Shown piece after piece: positions 10,900-24,787 of a DNA stretch of 64,000 bases. Every line of letters starts with the position of its first letter. The first letter of the stretch is position 1. The stretch comes from Nemertoderma westbladi (taxonomy: Eukaryota; Xenacoelomorpha; Nemertodermatida; Nemertodermatidae), in NCBI GenBank assembly GCA_032718475.1, contig JAUCBJ010002874.1:42558-106557 (forward strand), given 5' to 3'. A model generated the notes under the pieces. That model was not told the DNA's origin. It ran no database searches and was given only the letters and a program-made list of their open reading frames with translations. Both the position numbers and the translations under genes were made by a program.

Positions 10900-13800
10900 C
10901 ATAGTAAATGAGGAGGGAAAGAACGTAGAGGCATTCATAGTAAATGTATGGAGTAGGGAAAGAACGTAGAGGCATTCATAGTAAATGTATGGAGTAGGGA
11001 AAGAACGTAGAGGCATTCATAGTAAATGTATGGAGTAGGGAAAGAACGTAGAGGCATTCATAGTAAATGAGTAGGGAGAGAACGTAGAGGCATTCATAGT
11101 AAATGTATGGAGTAGGGAAAGAACGTAGAGGCATTCATAGTAAATGTATGGAGGAGGGAAAGAACGTAGAGGCATTCATAGTAAATGTATGGAGTAGGGA
11201 AAGAACGTAGAGGCATTCATAGTAAATGTATGGAGTAGGGAAAGAACGTAGAGGCATTCATAGTAAATGTATGGAGTAGGGAAAGAACGTAGAGGCATTC
11301 ATAGTAAATGTATGGAGTAGGGAAAGAACGTAGAGGCATTCATAGTAAATGAGTAGGGAGAGAACGTAGAGGCATTCATAGTAAATGAGGAGGGAGAGAA
11401 CGTAGAGGCATTCATAGTAAATGTATGGAGTAGGGAGAGAACGTAGAGGCATTCATAGTAAATGTATGGAGGAGGGAAAGAACGTAGAGGCATTCATAGT
11501 AAATGAGTAGGGGGAGAACGTAGAGGCATTCATAGTAAATGTATGGAGTAGGGAGAGAACGTAGAGGCATTCATAGTAAATGTATGGAGTAGGGAGAGAA
11601 CGTAGAGGCATTCATAGTAAATGTATGGAGGAGGGAAAGAACGTAGAGGCATTCATAGTAAATGAGTAGGGGGAGAACGTAGAGGCATTCATAGTAAATG
11701 TATGGAGTAGGGAGAGAACGTAGAGGCATTCATAGTAAATGTATGGAGTAGAGAAAGAACGTAGAGGCATTCATAGTAAATGTATGGAGGAGGGAAAGAT
11801 CGTAGAGGCATTCATAGTAAATGTATGGAGTAGGGAGAGAACGTAGAGGCATTCATAGTAAATGTATGGAGGAGGGAAAGAACGTAGAGGCATTCATAGT
11901 AAATGAGTAGGGGGAGAACGTAGAGGCATTCATAGTAAATGTATGGAGGAGGGAGAGAACGTAGAGGCATTCATAGTAAATGTATGGAGTAGGGAGAGAT
12001 CGTAGAGGCATTCATAGTAAATGTATGGAGGAGGGAAAGATCGTAGAGGCATTCATAGTAAATGTATGGAGTAGGGAGAGAACGTAGAGGCATTCATAGT
12101 AAATGTATGGAGGAGGGAAAGAACGTAGAGGCATTCATAGTAAATGAGTAGGGGGAGAACGTAGAGGCATTCATAGTAAATGTATGGAGGAGGGAGAGAA
12201 CGTAGAGGCATTCATAGTAAATGTATGGAGTAGGGAGAGATCGTAGAGGCATTCATAGTAAATGTATGGAGGAGGGAGAGAACGTAGAGGCATTCATAGT
12301 AAATGTATGGAGTAGGGAAAGAACGTAGAGGCATTCATAGTAAATGAGGAGGGAGAGAACGTAGAGGCATTCATAGTAAATGTATGGAGTAGGGAGAGAT
12401 CGTAGAGGCATTCATAGTAAATGTATGGAGTAGGGAAAGAACGTAGAGGCATTCATAGTAAATGTATGGAGTAGGGAAAGAACGTAGAGGCATTCATAGT
12501 AAATGAGGAGGGAGAGAACGTAGAGGCATTCATAGTAAATGTATGGAGTAGGGAAAGATCGTAGAGGCATTCATAGTAAATGTATGGAGTAGGGAAAGAA
12601 CGTAGAGGCATTCATAGTAAATGAGGAGGGAGAGAACGTAGAGGCATTCATAGTAAATGTATGGAGGAGGGAGAGAACGTAGAGGCATTCATAGTAAATG
12701 TATGGAGGAGGGAGAGAACGTAGAGGCATTCATAGTAAATGTATGGAGTAGGGAAAGAACGTAGAGGCATTCATAGTAAATGAGGAGGGAGAGAACGTAG
12801 AGGCATTCATAGTAAATGTATGGAGTAGGGAGAGATCGTAGAGGCATTCATAGTAAATGTATGGAGTAGGGAAAGAACGTAGAGGCATTCATAGTAAATG
12901 TATGGAGTAGGGAAAGAACGTAGAGGCATTCATAGTAAATGAGGAGGGAGAGAACGTAGAGGCATTCATAGTAAATGTATGGAGTAGGGAAAGATCGTAG
13001 AGGCATTCATAGTAAATGTATGGAGTAGGGAAAGAACGTAGAGGCATTCATAGTAAATGTATGGAGTAGGGAAAGATCGTAGAGGCATTCATAGTAAATG
13101 TATGGAGTAGGGAAAGAACGTAGAGGCATTCATAGTAAATGTATGGAGTAGGGAAAGAACGTAGAGGCATTCATAGTAAATGTATGGAGTAGGGAAAGAA
13201 CGTAGAGGCATTCATAGTAAATGTATGGAGTAGGGAAAGAACGTAGAGGCATTCATAGTAAATGTATGGAGGAGGGAAAGATCGTAGAGGCATTCATAGT
13301 AAATGTATGGAGTAGGGAAAGAACGTAGAGGCATTCATAGTAAATGTATGGAGGAGGGAAAGAACGTAGAGGCATTCATAGTAAATGTATGGAGGAGGGA
13401 AAGAACGTAGAGGCATTCATAGTAAATGTATGGAGGAGGGAAAGAACGTAGAGGCATTCATAGTAAATGTATGGAGTAGGGAAAGAACGTAGAGGCATTC
13501 ATAGTAAATGAGTAGGGAAAGAACGTAGAGGCATTCATAGTAAATGTATGGAGTAGGGAAAGAACGTAGAGGCATTCATAGTAAATGTATGGAGTAGGGA
13601 AAGAACGTAGAGGCATTCATAGTAAATGAGTAGGGGGAGAACGTAGAGGCATTCATAGTAAATGTATGGAGGAGGGAGAGAACGTAGAGGCATTCATAGT
13701 AAATGTATGGAGGAGGGAGAGAACGTAGAGGCATTCATAGTAAATGTATGGAGGAGGGAGAGAACGTAGAGGCATTCATAGTAAATGTATGGAGTAGGGA

Positions 13801-14850
13801 AAGAACGTAGAGGCATTCATAGTAAATGTATGGAGTAGGGAAAGAACGTAGAGGCATTCATAGTAAATGTATGGAGGAGGGAGAGAACGTAGAGGCATTC
13901 ATAGTAAATGAGTAGGGAGAGAACGTAGAGGCATTCATAGTAAATGAGGAGGGAGAGAACGTAGAGGCATTCATAGTAAATGAGGAGGGAGAGAACGTAG
14001 AGGCATTCATAGTAAATGAGTAGGGAAAGAACGTAGAGGCATTCATAGTAAATGAGGAGGGAGAGAACGTAGAGGCATTCATAGTAAATGTATGGAGTAG
14101 GGAAAGAACGTAGAGGCATTCATAGTAAATGTATGGAGTAGGGAAAGAACGTAGAGGCATTCATAGTAAATGTATGGAGGAGGGAGAGAACGTAGAGGCA
14201 TTCATAGTAAATGAGTAGGGAGAGAACGTAGAGGCATTCATAGTAAATGAGGAGGGAGAGAACGTAGAGGCATTCATAGTAAATGAGGAGGGAGAGAACG
14301 TAGAGGCATTCATAGTAAATGAGTAGGGAAAGAACGTAGAGGCATTCATAGTAAATGAGGAGGGAGAGAACGTAGAGGCATTCATAGTAAATGAGGAGGG
14401 AGAGAACGTAGAGGCATTCATAGTAAATGAGTAGGGAGAGAACGTAGAGGCATTCATAGTAAATGAGGAGGGAGAGAACGTAGAGGCATTCATAGTAAAT
14501 GAGTAGGGAAAGAACGTAGAGGCATTCATAGTAAATGTATGGAGTAGGGAAAGATCGTAGAGGCATTCATAGTAAATGTATGGAGTAGGGAAAGAACGTA
14601 GAGGCATTCATAGTAAATGAGGAGGGAAAGAACGTAGAGGCATTCATAGTAAATGTATGGAGTAGGGAAAGAACGTAGAGGCATTCATAGTAAATGTATG
14701 GAGTAGGGAAAGAACGTAGAGGCATTCATAGTAAATGTATGGAGTAGGGAAAGAACGTAGAGGCATTCATAGTAAATGAGTAGGGAGAGAACGTAGAGGC
14801 ATTCATAGTAAATGTATGGAGTAGGGAAAGAACGTAGAGGCATTCATAGT
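10900..14850 (+). repeat. 3.9-kb higher-order unit, copy 1
   Basis: This segment is collinear with 14.85-17.75 kb. The offset is 3945 bp at its start (for example 10910/14855 and 11299/15244), 3699 bp from 12622 to about 13640, and 3658 bp around 13.86 kb. By 14.6 kb it has fallen to 3139 bp (14607/17746). The shift from 3945 to 3699 is 246 bp, or six 41-mers. The shift from 3699 to 3658 is one 41-mer. Copy 1 also carries a private AAAGATCG near 13281, where the later copies have AAAGAACG. It includes a minus-strand open stretch at 14120-14607 made of 36-mers. Confidence 0.85.
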
Positions 14851-17750
14851 AAATGAGGAGGGAAAGAACGTAGAGGCATTCATAGTAAATGTATGGAGTA
14901 GGGAAAGAACGTAGAGGCATTCATAGTAAATGTATGGAGTAGGGAAAGAACGTAGAGGCATTCATAGTAAATGTATGGAGTAGGGAAAGAACGTAGAGGC
15001 ATTCATAGTAAATGAGTAGGGAGAGAACGTAGAGGCATTCATAGTAAATGTATGGAGTAGGGAAAGAACGTAGAGGCATTCATAGTAAATGTATGGAGGA
15101 GGGAAAGAACGTAGAGGCATTCATAGTAAATGTATGGAGTAGGGAAAGAACGTAGAGGCATTCATAGTAAATGTATGGAGTAGGGAAAGAACGTAGAGGC
15201 ATTCATAGTAAATGTATGGAGTAGGGAAAGAACGTAGAGGCATTCATAGTAAATGTATGGAGTAGGGAAAGAACGTAGAGGCATTCATAGTAAATGAGTA
15301 GGGAGAGAACGTAGAGGCATTCTTAGTAAATGAGGAGGGAGAGAACGTAGAGGCATTCATAGTAAATGTATGGAGTAGGGAGAGAACGTAGAGGCATTCA
15401 TAGTAAATGTATGGAGGAGGGAAAGAACGTAGAGGCATTCATAGTAAATGAGTAGGGGGAGAACGTAGAGGCATTCATAGTAAATGTATGGAGTAGGGAG
15501 AGAACGTAGAGGCATTCATAGTAAATGTATGGAGGAGGGAAAGAACGTAGAGGCATTCATAGTAAATGAGTAGGGGGAGAACGTAGAGGCATTCATAGTA
15601 AATGTATGGAGTAGGGAGAGAACGTAGAGGCATTCATAGTAAATGTATGGAGTAGGGAGAGAACGTAGAGGCATTCATAGTAAATGTATGGAGGAGGGAA
15701 AGAACGTAGAGGCATTCATAGTAAATGAGTAGGGGGAGAACGTAGAGGCATTCATAGTAAATGTATGGAGTAGGGAGAGAACGTAGAGGCATTCATAGTA
15801 AATGTATGGAGTAGGGAGAGAACGTAGAGGCATTCATAGTAAATGTATGGAGGAGGGAAAGAACGTAGAGGCATTCATAGTAAATGAGTAGGGGGAGAAC
15901 GTAGAGGCATTCATAGTAAATGTATGGAGTAGGGAGAGATCGTAGAGGCATTCATAGTAAATGTATGGAGGAGGGAGAGAACGTAGAGGCATTCATAGTA
16001 AATGTATGGAGTAGGGAAAGAACGTAGAGGCATTCATAGTAAATGAGGAGGGAGAGAACGTAGAGGCATTCATAGTAAATGTATGGAGTAGGGAGAGATC
16101 GTAGAGGCATTCATAGTAAATGTATGGAGTAGGGAAAGAACGTAGAGGCATTCATAGTAAATGTATGGAGTAGGGAAAGAACGTAGAGGCATTCATAGTA
16201 AATGAGGAGGGAGAGAACGTAGAGGCATTCATAGTAAATGTATGGAGTAGGGAAAGATCGTAGAGGCATTCATAGTAAATGTATGGAGTAGGGAAAGAAC
16301 GTAGAGGCATTCATAGTAAATGAGGAGGGAGAGAACGTAGAGGCATTCATAGTAAATGTATGGAGGAGGGAGAGAACGTAGAGGCATTCATAGTAAATGT
16401 ATGGAGGAGGGAGAGAACGTAGAGGCATTCATAGTAAATGTATGGAGTAGGGAAAGAACGTAGAGGCATTCATAGTAAATGAGGAGGGAGAGAACGTAGA
16501 GGCATTCATAGTAAATGTATGGAGTAGGGAGAGATCGTAGAGGCATTCATAGTAAATGTATGGAGTAGGGAAAGAACGTAGAGGCATTCATAGTAAATGT
16601 ATGGAGTAGGGAAAGAACGTAGAGGCATTCATAGTAAATGAGGAGGGAGAGAACGTAGAGGCATTCATAGTAAATGTATGGAGTAGGGAAAGATCGTAGA
16701 GGCATTCATAGTAAATGTATGGAGTAGGGAAAGAACGTAGAGGCATTCATAGTAAATGTATGGAGTAGGGAAAGATCGTAGAGGCATTCATAGTAAATGT
16801 ATGGAGTAGGGAAAGAACGTAGAGGCATTCATAGTAAATGTATGGAGTAGGGAAAGAACGTAGAGGCATTCATAGTAAATGTATGGAGTAGGGAAAGAAC
16901 GTAGAGGCATTCATAGTAAATGTATGGAGTAGGGAAAGAACGTAGAGGCATTCATAGTAAATGTATGGAGGAGGGAAAGAACGTAGAGGCATTCATAGTA
17001 AATGTATGGAGTAGGGAAAGAACGTAGAGGCATTCATAGTAAATGTATGGAGGAGGGAAAGAACGTAGAGGCATTCATAGTAAATGTATGGAGGAGGGAA
17101 AGAACGTAGAGGCATTCATAGTAAATGTATGGAGGAGGGAAAGAACGTAGAGGCATTCATAGTAAATGTATGGAGTAGGGAAAGAACGTAGAGGCATTCA
17201 TAGTAAATGAGTAGGGAAAGAACGTAGAGGCATTCATAGTAAATGTATGGAGTAGGGAAAGAACGTAGAGGCATTCATAGTAAATGTATGGAGTAGGGAA
17301 AGAACGTAGAGGCATTCATAGTAAATGAGTAGGGGGAGAACGTAGAGGCATTCATAGTAAATGTATGGAGGAGGGAGAGAACGTAGAGGCATTCATAGTA
17401 AATGTATGGAGGAGGGAGAGAACGTAGAGGCATTCATAGTAAATGTATGGAGGAGGGAGAGAACGTAGAGGCATTCATAGTAAATGTATGGAGTAGGGAA
17501 AGAACGTAGAGGCATTCATAGTAAATGTATGGAGGAGGGAGAGAACGTAGAGGCATTCATAGTAAATGAGTAGGGAGAGAACGTAGAGGCATTCATAGTA
17601 AATGAGGAGGGAGAGAACGTAGAGGCATTCATAGTAAATGAGTAGGGAAAGAACGTAGAGGCATTCATAGTAAATGTATGGAGTAGGGAAAGATCGTAGA
17701 GGCATTCATAGTAAATGTATGGAGTAGGGAAAGAACGTAGAGGCATTCAT
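14850..17750 (+). repeat. 3.9-kb higher-order unit, copy 2 (shortened)
   Basis: This is the second copy of the 10.9-14.85 kb unit, shorter by loss of whole monomers. A private core change sits at 15323 (CATTCTTAG for CATTCATAG). The segment around 16.44-16.98 kb is nearly identical to 12.74-13.28 kb and also to 22.52-23.06 kb (offset 9780 from copy 1, with one mismatch seen over at least 540 bp). Related GATC-marked stretches recur at 26.35 and 29.8 kb. This cassette therefore exists about five times in the window. Confidence 0.85.
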
Positions 17751-20690
17751 AGTAAATGTATGGAGTAGGGAAAGAACGTAGAGGCATTCATAGTAAATGT
17801 ATGGAGTAGGGAAAGAACGTAGAGGCATTCATAGTAAATGTATGGAGGAGGGAAAGAACGTAGAGGCATTCATAGTAAATGTATGGAGTAGGGAAAGAAC
17901 GTAGAGGCATTCATAGTAAATGTATGGAGGAGGGAAAGAACGTAGAGGCATTCATAGTAAATGTATGGAGTAGGGAAAGAACGTAGAGGCATTCATAGTA
18001 AATGAGTAGGGAAAGAACGTAGAGGCATTCATAGTAAATGTATGGAGTAGGGAAAGAACGTAGAGGCATTCATAGTAAATGTATGGAGTAGGGAAAGAAC
18101 GTAGAGGCATTCATAGTAAATGTATGGAGTAGGGAAAGAACGTAGAGGCATTCATAGTAAATGTATGGAGTAGGGAAAGAACGTAGAGGCATTCATAGTA
18201 AATGAGGAGGGAGAGAACGTAGAGGCATTCATAGTAAATGAGTAGGGGGAGAACGTAGAGGCATTCATAGTAAATGAGTAGGGAAAGAACGTAGAGGCAT
18301 TCATAGTAAATGTATGGAGTAGGGAAAGAACGTAGAGGCATTCATAGTAAATGTATGGAGTAGGGAAAGAACGTAGAGGCATTCATAGTAAATGTATGGA
18401 GTAGGGAAAGAACGTAGAGGCATTCATAGTAAATGAGTAGGGAGAGAACGTAGAGGCATTCATAGTAAATGTATGGAGTAGGGAAAGAACGTAGAGGCAT
18501 TCATAGTAAATGTATGGAGTAGGGAAAGAACGTAGAGGCATTCATAGTAAATGTATGGAGTAGGGAAAGAACGTAGAGGCATTCATAGTAAATGTATGGA
18601 GGAGGGAAAGAACGTAGAGGCATTCATAGTAAATGTATGGAGTAGGGAAAGAACGTAGAGGCATTCATAGTAAATGTATGGAGGAGGGAAAGAACGTAGA
18701 GGCATTCATAGTAAATGTATGGAGTAGGGAAAGAACGTAGAGGCATTCATAGTAAATGTATGGAGTAGGGAAAGAACGTAGAGGCATTCATAGTAAATGA
18801 GTAGGGAAAGAACGTAGAGGCATTCATAGTAAATGTATGGAGTAGGGAAAGAACGTAGAGGCATTCATAGTAAATGTATGGAGTAGGGAAAGAACGTAGA
18901 GGCATTCATAGTAAATGTATGGAGTAGGGAAAGAACGTAGAGGCATTCATAGTAAATGTATGGAGGAGGGAAAGAACGTAGAGGCATTCATAGTAAATGT
19001 ATGGAGTAGGGAAAGAACGTAGAGGCATTCATAGTAAATGAGGAGGGAGAGAACGTAGAGGCATTCATAGTAAATGAGTAGGGGGAGAACGTAGAGGCAT
19101 TCATAGTAAATGAGTAGGGAAAGAACGTAGAGGCATTCATAGTAAATGTATGGAGGAGGGAAAGAACGTAGAGGCATTCATAGTAAATGTATGGAGTAGG
19201 GAAAGAACGTAGAGGCATTCATAGTAAATGAGGAGGGAGAGAACGTAGAGGCATTCATAGTAAATGAGTAGGGGGAGAACGTAGAGGCATTCATAGTAAA
19301 TGAGTAGGGAAAGAACGTAGAGGCATTCATAGTAAATGTATGGAGTAGGGAAAGAACGTAGAGGCATTCATAGTAAATGTATGGAGTAGGGAAAGAACGT
19401 AGAGGCATTCATAGTAAATGAGGAGGGAGAGAACGTAGAGGCATTCATAGTAAATGAGTAGGGGGAGAACGTAGAGGCATTCATAGTAAATGAGTAGGGA
19501 AAGAACGTAGAGGCATTCATAGTAAATGAGTAGGGAAAGAACGTAGAGGCATTCATAGTAAATGTATGGAGTAGGGAAAGAACGTAGAGGCATTCATAGT
19601 AAATGTATGGAGGAGGGACGGAACGTAGAGGCATTCATAGTAAATGTATGGAGTAGGGAAAGAACGTAGAGGCATTCATAGTAAATGAGGAGGGAAAGAA
19701 CGTAGAGGCATTCATAGTAAATGAGTAGGGGGAGAACGTAGAGGCATTCATAGTAAATGAGGAGGGAGAGAACGTAGAGGCATTCATAGTAAATGAGTAG
19801 GGGGAGAACGTAGAGGCATTCATAGTAAATGTATGGAGTAGGGAAAGAACGTAGAGGCATTCATAGTAAATGAGGAGGGGGAGAACGTAGAGGCATTCAT
19901 AGTAAATGAGTAGGGAAAGAACGTAGAGGCATTCATAGTAAATGTATGGAGGAGGGAAAGAACGTAGAGGCATTCATAGTAAATGTATGGAGTAGGGAAA
20001 GAACGTAGAGGCATTCATAGTAAATGAGGAGGGAGAGAACGTAGAGGCATTCATAGTAAATGAGTAGGGGGAGAACGTAGAGGCATTCATAGTAAATGAG
20101 TAGGGAAAGAACGTAGAGGCATTCATAGTAAATGTATGGAGGAGGGAAAGAACGTAGAGGCATTCATAGTAAATGTATGGAGTAGGGAAAGAACGTAGAG
20201 GCATTCATAGTAAATGAGGAGGGAGAGAACGTAGAGGCATTCATAGTAAATGAGTAGGGGGAGAACGTAGAGGCATTCATAGTAAATGAGTAGGGAAAGA
20301 ACGTAGAGGCATTCATAGTAATGTATGGAGTAGGGAAAGAACGTAGAGGCATTCATAGTAAATGAGTAGGGGGAGAACGTAGAGGCATTCATAGTAAATG
20401 AGGTAGGGAGAGAACGTAGAGGCATTCATAGTAAATGAGTAGGGGGAGAACGTAGAGGCATTCATAGTAAATGAGTAGGGAAAGAACGTAGAGGCATTCA
20501 TAGTAAATGTATGGAGGAGGGAACGAACGTAGAGGCATTCATAGTAAATGTATGGAGTAGGGAAAGAACGTAGAGGCATTCATAGTAAATGAGTAGGGGG
20601 AGAACGTAGAGGCATTCATAGTAAATGAGTAGGGAAAGAACGTAGAGGCATTCATAGTAAATGTATGGAGGAGGGAAAGAACGTAGAGGC
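17750..20690 (+). repeat. Domain 6: 190-bp HOR block
   Basis: The 190 bp unit is two 41-mers plus three 36-mers (GAGGAGGGAGAG, AGTAGGGGGAG, AGTAGGGAAAG). Copies start at 18959 and 19149, with a related longer version at 19339. They occur again at 19945 and 20135. The copy from 20135 ends one base short because the core at 20311-20323 reads AGTAATG instead of AGTAAATG. An unusual GAGGTAGGGAGAG linker (37-mer) lies at 20399-20411. A looser repeat of about 0.8 kb links 17.84-18.35 and 18.60-19.15 kb. Confidence 0.85.
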
Positions 20691-20692
20691 AT

Positions 20693-23600
20693 TCATAGTA
20701 AATGTATGGAGTAGGGAAAGAACGTAGAGGCATTCATAGTAAATGAGGAGGGAGAGAACGTAGAGGCATTCATAGTAAATGAGTAGGGGGAGAACGTAGA
20801 GGCATTCATAGTAAATGAGTAGGGAAAGAACGTAGAGGCATTCATAGTAAATGAGTAGGGAAAGAACGTAGAGGCATTCATAGTAAATGTATGGAGTAGG
20901 GAAAGAACGTAGAGGCATTCATAGTAAATGTATGGAGGAGGGACGGAGCGTAGAGGCATTCATAGTAAATGTATCGAGGAGGGAAAGAACGTAGAGGCAT
21001 TCATAGTAAATGAGTGGAGTAGGGAGAGAACGTAGAGGCATTCATAGTAAATGTATGGAGTAGGGAAAGAACGTAGAGGCATTCATAGTAAATGAGTAGG
21101 GGGAGAACGTAGAGGCATTCATAGTAAATGTATGGAGTAGGGAAAGAACGTAGAGGCATTCATAGTAAATGAGTAGGGGGAGAACGTAGAGGCATTCATA
21201 GTAAATGTATGGAGTAGGGAAAGAACGTAGAGGCATTCATAGTAAATGAGTAGGGGGAGAACGTAGAGGCATTCATAGTAAATGAGTAGGGAAAGAACGT
21301 AGAGGCATTCATAGTAAATGTATGGAGGAGGGAAAGAACGTAGAGGCATTCATAGTAAATGTATGGAGTAGGGAAAGAACGTAGAGGCATTCATAGTAAA
21401 TGAGGAGGGAGAGAACGTAGAGGCATTCATAGTAAATGAGTAGGGGGAGAACGTAGAGGCATTCATAGTAAATGAGTAGGGAAAGAACGTAGAGGCATTC
21501 ATAGTAAATGAGTAGGGAAAGAACGTAGAGGCATTCATAGTAAATGTATGGAGTAGGGAAAGAACGTAGAGGCATTCATAGTAAATGTATGGAGGAGGGA
21601 CGGAGCGTAGAGGCATTCATAGTAAATGTATGGAGTAGGGAAAGAACGTAGAGGCATTCATAGTAAATGTATGGAGTAGGGAGAGAACGTAGAGGCATTC
21701 ATAGTAAATGTATGGAGGAGGGAAAGAACGTAGAGGCATTCATAGTAAATGTATGGAGTAGGGAAAGAACGTAGAGGCATTCATAGTAAATGAGGAGGGA
21801 GAGATCGTAGAGGCATTCATAGTAAATGAGTAGGGAAAGAACGTAGAGGCATTCATAGTAAATGAGTAGGGGGAGAACGTAGAGGCATTCATAGTAAATG
21901 TATGGAGTAGGGAAAGAACGTAGAGGCATTCATAGTAAATGTATGGAGTAGGGAGAGAACGTAGAGGCATTCATAGTAAATGTATGGAGGAGGGAAAGAA
22001 CGTAGAGGCATTCATAGTAAATGTATGGAGTAGGGAAAGAACGTAGAGGCATTCATAGTAAATGAGGAGGGAGAGATCGTAGAGGCATTCATAGTAAATG
22101 AGTAGGGAAAGAACGTAGAGGCATTCATAGTAAATGAGTAGGGGGAGAACGTAGAGGCATTCATAGTAAATGTATGGAGTAGGGAAAGAACGTAGAGGCA
22201 TTCATAGTAAATGTATGGAGTAGGGAAAGAACGTAGAGGCATTCATAGTAAATGTATGGAGTAGGGAAAGAACGTAGAGGCATTCATAGTAAATGTATGG
22301 AGTAGGGAAAGAACGTAGAGGCATTCATAGTAAATGAGGAGGGAGAGAACGTAGAGGCATTCATAGTAAATGAGTAGGGGGAGAACGTAGAGGCATTCAT
22401 AGTAAATGAGTAGGGGGAGAACGTAGAGGCATTCATAGTAAATGAGTAGGGAAAGAACGTAGAGGCATTCATAGTAAATGTATGGAGTAGGGAAAGAACG
22501 TAGAGGCATTCATAGTAAATGTATGGAGTAGGGAAAGAACGTAGAGGCATTCATAGTAAATGAGGAGGGAGAGAACGTAGAGGCATTCATAGTAAATGTA
22601 TGGAGTAGGGAGAGATCGTAGAGGCATTCATAGTAAATGTATGGAGTAGGGAAAGAACGTAGAGGCATTCATAGTAAATGTATGGAGTAGGGAAAGAACG
22701 TAGAGGCATTCATAGTAAATGAGGAGGGAGAGAACGTAGAGGCATTCATAGTAAATGTATGGAGTAGGGAAAGATCGTAGAGGCATTCATAGTAAATGTA
22801 TGGAGTAGGGAAAGAACGTAGAGGCATTCATAGTAAATGTATGGAGTAGGGAAAGATCGTAGAGGCATTCATAGTAAATGTATGGAGTAGGGAAAGAACG
22901 TAGAGGCATTCATAGTAAATGTATGGAGTAGGGAAAGAACGTAGAGGCATTCATAGTAAATGTATGGAGTAGGGAAAGAACGTAGAGGCATTCATAGTAA
23001 ATGTATGGAGTAGGGAAAGAACGTAGAGGCATTCATAGTAAATGTATGGAGGAGGGAAAGAACGTAGAGGCATTCATAGTAAATGTATGGAGTAGGGAAA
23101 GAACGTAGAGGCATTCATAGTAAATGTATGGAGTAGGGAAAGAACGTAGAGGCATTCATAGTAAATGTATGGAGGAGGGAAAGAACGTAGAGGCATTCAT
23201 AGTAAATGTATGGAGTAGGGAAAGAACGTAGAGGCATTCATAGTAAATGTATGGAGGAGGGAAAGAACGTAGAGGCATTCATAGTAAATGTATGGAGGAG
23301 GGAAAGAACGTAGAGGCATTCATAGTAAATGTATGGAGGAGGGAAAGAACGTAGAGGCATTCATAGTAAATGTATGGAGTAGGGAAAGAACGTAGAGGCA
23401 TTCATAGTAAATGAGTAGGGAAAGAACGTAGAGGCATTCATAGTAAATGTATGGAGTAGGGAAAGAACGTAGAGGCATTCATAGTAAATGTATGGAGTAG
23501 GGAAAGAAGAACGTAGAGGCATTCATAGTAAATGTATGGAGTAGGGAAAGAACGTAGAGGCATTCATAGTAAATGTATGGAGTAGGGAAAGAAGAACGTA

Positions 23601-24787
23601 GAGGCATTCATAGTAAATGTATGGAGTAGGGAAAGAACGTAGAGGCATTCATAGTAAATGAGGAGGGAGAGAACGTAGAGGCATTCATAGTAAATGAGTA
23701 GGGGGAGAACGTAGAGGCATTCATAGTAAATGAGTAGGGAAAGAACGTAGAGGCATTCATAGTAAATGAGGAGGGAGAGAACGTAGAGGCATTCATAGTA
23801 AATGAGGAGGGAGAGAACGTAGAGGCATTCATAGTAAATGTATGGAGGAGGGAAAGAACGTAGAGGCATTCATAGTAAATGTATGGAGTAGGGAAAGAAC
23901 GTAGAGGCATTCATAGTAAATGTATGGAGTAGGGAAAGAACGTAGAGGCATTCATAGTAAATGTATGGAGTAGGGAAAGAACGTAGAGGCATTCATAGTA
24001 AATGTATGGAGTAGGGAAAGAACGTAGAGGCATTCATAGTAAATGTATGGAGTAGGGAAAGAACGTAGAGGCATTCATAGTAAATGAGGAGGGAGAGAAC
24101 GTAGAGGCATTCATAGTAAATGTATGGAGTAGGGAAAGAACGTAGAGGCATTCATAGTAAATGTATGGAGTAGGGAAAGAACGTAGAGGCATTCATAGTA
24201 AATGTATGGAGTAGGGAAAGAACGTAGAGGCATTCATAGTAAATGTATGGAGTAGGGAAAGAACGTAGAGGCATTCATAGTAAATGTATGGAGTAGGGAA
24301 AGAACGTAGAGGCATTCATAGTAAATGTATGGAGTAGGGAAAGAACGTAGAGGCATTCATAGTAAATGAGGAGGGAAAGAACGTAGAGGCATTCATAGTA
24401 AATGTATGGAGTAGGGAAAGAACGTAGAGGCATTCATAGTAAATGTATGGAGGAGGGAAAGAACGTAGAGGCATTCATAGTAAATGTATGGAGTAGGGAA
24501 AGAACGTAGAGGCATTCATAGTAAATGTATGGAGTAGGGAAAGAACGTAGAGGCATTCATAGTAAATGTATGGAGTAGGGAAAGAACGTAGAGGCATTCA
24601 TAGTAAATGAGTAGGGAAAGAACGTAGAGGCATTCATAGTAAATGTATGGAGTAGGGAAAGAACGTAGAGGCATTCATAGTAAATGTATGGAGTAGGGAA
24701 AGAACGTAGAGGCATTCATAGTAAATGAGGAGGGAGAGAACGTAGAGGCATTCATAGTAAATGAGTAGGGAAAGAACGTAGAGGCAT
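20693..24787 (+). repeat. 4.1-kb tandem duplication, copy A
   Basis: Copy A pairs with 24788-28615. Offsets are 4095 bp from 20693 to about 21.9 kb, 3787 bp from about 22.24 kb, and 3828 bp after about 23.1 kb. Shared rare markers are TATCGAGGAGGG (20972 and 25067), GAGTGGAGTAGGGAGAG (about 21010 and 25107) and GGACGGAGCG (about 20941 and 25036). Copy A contains a 272 bp internal tandem duplication (21699 and 21971; 4x41 + 3x36) that is single and one 36-mer shorter in copy B, which explains the 308 bp step. An internal 657 bp repeat links 20652 and 21309. Confidence 0.92.

Noticed and set aside
20311-20340. Insertion site or junction with non-satellite DNA
   Set aside because: The irregularity is a single-base loss in the core (AGTAATG). 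Flanks are ordinary monomers. The same holds for the odd joint at about 38796-38808.
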